The notes beneath the pieces were generated by a model. That model was not told where the DNA came from. It worked only from the letters and a program-made list of their open reading frames with translations, and searched no databases. 36,563 bases of DNA from assembly GCA_016193465.1 (NCBI GenBank), contig JACPSE010000187.1:1-36563 (forward strand). The letters run 5' to 3'. The stretch comes from Deltaproteobacteria bacterium. Its GTDB lineage: Bacteria; Desulfobacterota; Binatia; UBA9968. A program made the translations under genes and the position numbers. This document shows, piece by piece, positions 33,331-36,563 of the stretch (position 1 is the first letter of the stretch; each line of letters begins with the position of its first letter).

Positions 33331-33404
33331 ATTGCCCCTTTTGCCCCTTTGGTGCCCCTTCGCGAACTCTATTCATTGCCCCTTTTGCCCCTTTGGTGCC
33401 CCTT
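33331..33404. repeat. 30-bp direct repeat at the end of the DUF4062 gene
   Basis: Two identical 30-bp copies (33331-33360 and 33375-33404) are separated by 14 bp. Each is made of GCCCCTTT(T/G)-like words. The second copy encodes the last residues (KGAPKGQKGQ) of the DUF4062 protein and touches its stop; the first lies just downstream. Only two copies and a very short spacer exclude a CRISPR. Confidence 0.85.
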
Positions 33405-34842
33405 TGGCTAACCGGTACTGAACACCTTTGCCAGTGGTTCCGGTCTTTTCGAGAAGCCCCGCAGCAACTAATGCAGCCAAGTCAAGAGACGCCGTTCTCT
33501 TGGCGACCGAGAACTTCTGTTGGTACTGCGAGTTTGTAATTTGGAAATCAACCTTCAGGTAGTCGATAAGCTTCCGCTGCCGCTCGTTCAAAGGGAACCT
33601 AGACAACGCCTCGATGGTCAGCCAGTCGCGCCAGAGGGTGACCACAAACTGGCCTGCCCGCTGTTCGAAATCGGGCTCCGGGAGGTTCGCCTCGCGGCAC
33701 CGCTCTATCATGTCGAGTGTTCCGGTTCCTGCTTTTTCGATGTAGCGAGCCAGGAAGAGGGGTTCGCTTATGAGCGGGTTCCGCGGGATCGAAGCGTGCT
33801 CCTGCCGCAACTGCTCGGGCGTGAGATTCGGCGGCAGTTCGCCTGGGTTCCACACCTCCAGCCGGTCGATGAAGAGCATCACCTGTACGCTCGCATTGCT
33901 GGTGTAGTCGCGATGGGCAACAGCGTTGACGATGGCCTCTGTGACGGCCTCTTCAGGAAGGTCGTATCGCACCGGCGCTTGGGGGCCGCGCTCGCGCGTG
34001 CCCACGGAACGAGCCAGCTTCGACATCACAAAGTCCACGGCTTGGTCCACCAGGTCGAACGCCGTGCCTTTGTGGATCTGATAAGAAGGGATCGGTTTGC
34101 GGACTTCCGTGCCGTGGAAGTGCATGCACTTGACTTCCGAAGTGGGCAAAAACCGCTGCGGCTCCCGGCCGAAAAGGAGGACGGCGGCGTGGGTTGGACG
34201 CCGACGCCCGTGATCGTGGCCCAGGAGGTTTAGGTGCGCCAGCGCCTTCTCCGCAGGGGTATTCGCGGCGAGCGCGTACCGTCGCTCCCGCCGCGCCGCA
34301 TCCAGGAACCATTTCAGCTTCTCAGCCGAGATATCCGCCAACGTTGCGCGAGGACAGGACGCGGCGTCGAAGGGGGCAGTTTGGAGCGCGCCCTTGCGCT
34401 CAAGCTCGTCGACTAGACTGGCGTACAAGGCGGCTGTGAGCTCTGGAATGTCCACGAAACGCCTGCGGATAAGTTGTGACCCAGCCTTTCGCATGAGAGT
34501 GCGCATTTTGGGATGCCTGATCTTATCTTCCCTCCCTTTAACGAAGATCAGGCGGACCTTGCCCTTTGAGGTTGCCCGGTCAAACTCACGCTCGGTAGGT
34601 GAAAGGCCATTACTGTCCTCGCTTCCGTACTGATTTCCAAATAGGCCAAGGTAGATAGCGCATTTGTCCACTTCCTCCAAATATACCGCGTCGGCACGCT
34701 TGTCCGACGCCGGCAGCTCTTCGAACAAGAACACTTCGAAGAAACGACGCAGGAGCGGGTCTCCGTGAACATACTCCTTGATAGCGCGGCGCTCCTCCGC
34801 GAGCTCCTTCTGAACGCTGCTGATGAAGATGGTGGCTTTCAT
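33373..34842 (-). CDS. DUF4062 / GHKL-ATPase (HATPase_c_4) / winged-helix regulator-like protein
   Basis: Three parts are visible in 489 residues. An N-terminal DUF4062 domain has TIFISSVQKELAEERRAI, the acidic CAIYLGLFGNQYG and LSPTEREFDRA (residues 4-95). A central GHKL-type ATP-binding fold of the HATPase_c_4 group has EEAVTEAIVNAVAHRDY (297-313) and LEVWNPGELPPNL (328-340). A C-terminal winged helix lies at about 415-480 (QQKFSVAKRTASLDLAALVAAGLLEK). DUF4062 has been proposed to be TIR-like and also begins STAND-type immune ATPases; HATPase_c_4/wHTH proteins are usually treated as regulators. ATG 34842 overlaps the helicase stop as ATGA, so it belongs to the same operon. It could be an infection sensor or a repressor of the unit. 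Confidence 0.85.
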   Translation of the reverse strand: MKATIFISSVQKELAEERRAIKEYVHGDPLLRRFFEVFLFEELPASDKRADAVYLEEVDKCAIYLGLFGNQYGSEDSNGLSPTEREFDRATSKGKVRLIFVKGREDKIRHPKMRTLMRKAGSQLIRRRFVDIPELTAALYASLVDELERKGALQTAPFDAASCPRATLADISAEKLKWFLDAARRERRYALAANTPAEKALAHLNLLGHDHGRRRPTHAAVLLFGREPQRFLPTSEVKCMHFHGTEVRKPIPSYQIHKGTAFDLVDQAVDFVMSKLARSVGTRERGPQAPVRYDLPEEAVTEAIVNAVAHRDYTSNASVQVMLFIDRLEVWNPGELPPNLTPEQLRQEHASIPRNPLISEPLFLARYIEKAGTGTLDMIERCREANLPEPDFEQRAGQFVVTLWRDWLTIEALSRFPLNERQRKLIDYLKVDFQITNSQYQQKFSVAKRTASLDLAALVAAGLLEKTGTTGKGVQYRLAKGAPKGQKGQ

Positions 34843-36563
34843 GCCGATCCCCCATGCGCCTTGGCGGCATTGAGAATCGCATCAGCGGGAATGTCGAAGT
34901 ATCTCACGACTTCCCGCTTGGCGTGATCGAGATGTTTGACTGGGTTGCAAATTCTCAGCGGCTCGGGTTCGGGGTTGTCCAGGGGATTCCAGACAACGTA
35001 GAGCCAATAACTGTCACCCAACTGCGCTGCTTTGTACCACTCGTTCGTCGTCAAACGGATGGTATGTCCGCGTGTCCGGCCTTTGACTTCGATGCGGCGG
35101 ATGCCGATCACCGGGTCGCGATAGCCGGTTTGCGAGTCAGCAGGACCAAGGCTCCGAACGTCAAAACCAATTTTCAAGTGACCCACTCTCTCACACTCCC
35201 ATCCCCGTCCGGTCTCGTATGCCACAACCAAATCTTCAGCAGCCTTCTCGGAACGCTGCCGCAACAGAGGATCGATGTCCTCGGGCGCCATAGCCGCCGA
35301 TTTGGCCTCGACTCCCTTCGGGAAGACCAGGGCCGTCCCTAGATACCGCACTGGTCCATGGCGCACAACGGTCAGCCGGTCCAGTCCCGCCAGACGCTCG
35401 CGGTGGGTACGCTCAAGATCCGCAAGATCGTTTTCCGCGCGTTGGCGCGCCAGACCAACTTCAGGAGAAGAACTTTCACGAGCGCGCAATGCCATCACAC
35501 GGTCTTGTGCCGACCGGCGCCTCGTCTCAAAGGATTGTTCAAGATAGTTGCGGCTGACCTCGACAAAGTGGCGGCGTTCTTCCATGCAACGAGCGCGTAA
35601 ATCCATCTGCCAAGTGCTCTTCACAAAGTCGGCGGCGGCACTTGAATCGACGGGATCAATAGAAGCAGGCGGTTTGGGATGTGCCGGAAGGTCGATAAGA
35701 CAGTCGGCTGGCACAACTGCGAATCGCTCCGATGATCCAACCGGCGCGGTTAGATCTTCACGCACGATCACCAGCTCGCCCTGCAATGTTTGTGGTTGTC
35801 CCTTTGTGTTTTGCCCTCGGATTCCGATCTCGAAAAAGTGTAGACGATAAGCTGACTCTGTTGTTTCGTCTACATAGGCCGCGACCCCACCGACGGCATC
35901 CGCCAAAAGTTCGTTTATCCGCTCATCCACTGCCGAATAAAGTGGATGGCCGGGTCCGATAAGCACAGCATCCAAGTGCTGGTCCATGTTCACGTGCTCT
36001 TTGTGAAAGGTAAGCTTTCGATAAGCCGGCTCCGCTTTCCCGAGCCGCCGCACTGCTTGCAGGCGATCTGACCGAAGATCGGCCAACACGTGCTCAATCC
36101 GCCACAGGCCGTCGGCGCGAGGCTCGATCCGTAACCCGATCTCTTTGCTCGCCTTAAGGAACTGTTCTTCGACGTAGCGGGGCATGAGACGCCGCTCTTC
36201 CGCCTCGGCATTAGCCTGCTGGAATCCGGAGAAGTCGACATTGGCGCGCGCGAGAGCGATCCCGGTCGCCTGCTCGTACTGCTGGAGCTTCTTAGGATCG
36301 ATGCGCTCGATCTGGTCCAGGTAGTCATCGAGCCGCCTAGGATCGAAGGCCGCCTCCCGAAGCATTTCCGGAAGATTCACGTTGTTCAGCGAAAGCACCT
36401 CTCCGATCACATCAAAGACACGATCATCGAGCACGGCCCGCATCTGCTCGAGTTTCTGGAGAAGGCGCTGGAGGATACAGCCTTCGACTATGGGTTGTCC
36501 TTCTTCGGAGTCCGTCGCGACGAAATTGAAAGCATGAACATCGCGCTTTTGACCGATCCGGTG
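34839..36563 (-). CDS. SNF2-family helicase with C-terminal DUF3883 domain (5' end beyond window)
   Basis: The frame stays open to the right edge, so only the last 574 residues are seen. The first visible residues, HRIGQKRDVHAFNFVATD, are helicase motif VI of the SNF2/DEAD superfamily 2, so the ATPase core lies outside. A long helical middle follows, with coiled-coil-like RRRSAQDRVMALR and RQRAENDLADLERTHRERL. The C-terminus has YRDPVIGIRRIEVKGRT followed by LTTNEWYKAAQLGDSYWLYVVWN, the DUF3883 (NO VEIN C-terminal) pattern, thought to be PD-(D/E)XK-nuclease-like; the E-V-K here would be the active-site pair. It ends 4 nt into the DUF4062 gene. It is probably the translocase/effector of the defence unit. 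The ATG at 36441-36443 is internal, not a start. Confidence 0.88.
   Translation of the reverse strand, partial: HRIGQKRDVHAFNFVATDSEEGQPIVEGCILQRLLQKLEQMRAVLDDRVFDVIGEVLSLNNVNLPEMLREAAFDPRRLDDYLDQIERIDPKKLQQYEQATGIALARANVDFSGFQQANAEAEERRLMPRYVEEQFLKASKEIGLRIEPRADGLWRIEHVLADLRSDRLQAVRRLGKAEPAYRKLTFHKEHVNMDQHLDAVLIGPGHPLYSAVDERINELLADAVGGVAAYVDETTESAYRLHFFEIGIRGQNTKGQPQTLQGELVIVREDLTAPVGSSERFAVVPADCLIDLPAHPKPPASIDPVDSSAAADFVKSTWQMDLRARCMEERRHFVEVSRNYLEQSFETRRRSAQDRVMALRARESSSPEVGLARQRAENDLADLERTHRERLAGLDRLTVVRHGPVRYLGTALVFPKGVEAKSAAMAPEDIDPLLRQRSEKAAEDLVVAYETGRGWECERVGHLKIGFDVRSLGPADSQTGYRDPVIGIRRIEVKGRTRGHTIRLTTNEWYKAAQLGDSYWLYVVWNPLDNPEPEPLRICNPVKHLDHAKREVVRYFDIPADAILNAAKAHGGSA

Noticed and set aside
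33331-33404. CRISPR-like repeats
   Set aside because: Only two copies with a 14-bp spacer, low complexity, and one copy is coding; no cas genes.
27398-36563. BREX or classical DISARM system
   Set aside because: No PglZ, BrxL or BrxC-like gene, and no DrmB/DUF1998 or DrmC/PLD gene, is visible in the window; this could change if the right flank is extended.

Overview
The window reads as a chromosomal segment of a Gram-negative bacterium, probably an uncultured Desulfobacterota ('deltaproteobacterium') or NC10-like lineage. This is inferred from an IHF-beta-type protein, LapA, GlnD, a six-domain ribosomal protein S1, an AMIN-type cell-wall amidase, and two gene orders (mutS-amidase-glnD-xerD, and pheA-hisC-aroF-tyrA-aroA-cmk-rpsA-sppA-ihfB) that I remember from Geobacter-like genomes. 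No rRNA or tRNA gene was seen. Every recognised gene except galT is on the minus strand. No gene-free stretch exceeds about 240 bases.

Left end (1-4184): part of a diversity-generating retroelement (DGR). A 1051-residue NLR-like protein (N-terminal region, NACHT ATPase, helical region, C-terminal FGE/SUMF1-type C-lectin fold) ends in a typical DGR variable region. It is followed by a small hairpin and an avd accessory gene. The template repeat and reverse transcriptase should lie just beyond position 1 and are not visible. Upstream is a tight pair of small conserved genes of unknown function (3706-4184).

Core 1 (4354-12875): merR-type regulator, mutS, amidase, glnD and xerD run leftwards with gaps of at most 13 nt. 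A 127-bp element with inverted-repeat ends sits exactly at the mutS/amidase junction and changes the start of the amidase. Divergent from the regulator is galT (13026-14021, plus strand), with a good sigma70-like promoter and a 15-bp palindrome.

Core 2 (14061-27158): a compact run of 13 genes read right to left: pheA, hisC, aroF, tyrA, aroA, cmk, rpsA, sppA, ihfB, a HIT-family hydrolase, lapA, a MoxR/Mg-chelatase-like AAA+ ATPase and its VWA partner. The hisC reading frame is broken by a single frameshift. Short repetitive AT- or GC-rich word tracts sit at several gene junctions.

Right end (27398-36563): a four-gene, same-strand accessory unit, with the first gene cut by the window edge: SNF2-family helicase with a DUF3883 nuclease-like tail, a DUF4062/GHKL-ATPase/winged-helix protein, a DUF1156 DNA methyltransferase and a DUF499 P-loop ATPase. 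It looks like a DNA-modification-linked antiphage system. Two local duplications mark it: a 76-bp copy of the start of the DUF499 gene and a 30-bp copy of the end of the DUF4062 gene. The window thus has a self-diversifying NLR-like module at one end and a methylase/helicase defence unit at the other, separated by about 23 kb of housekeeping genes.
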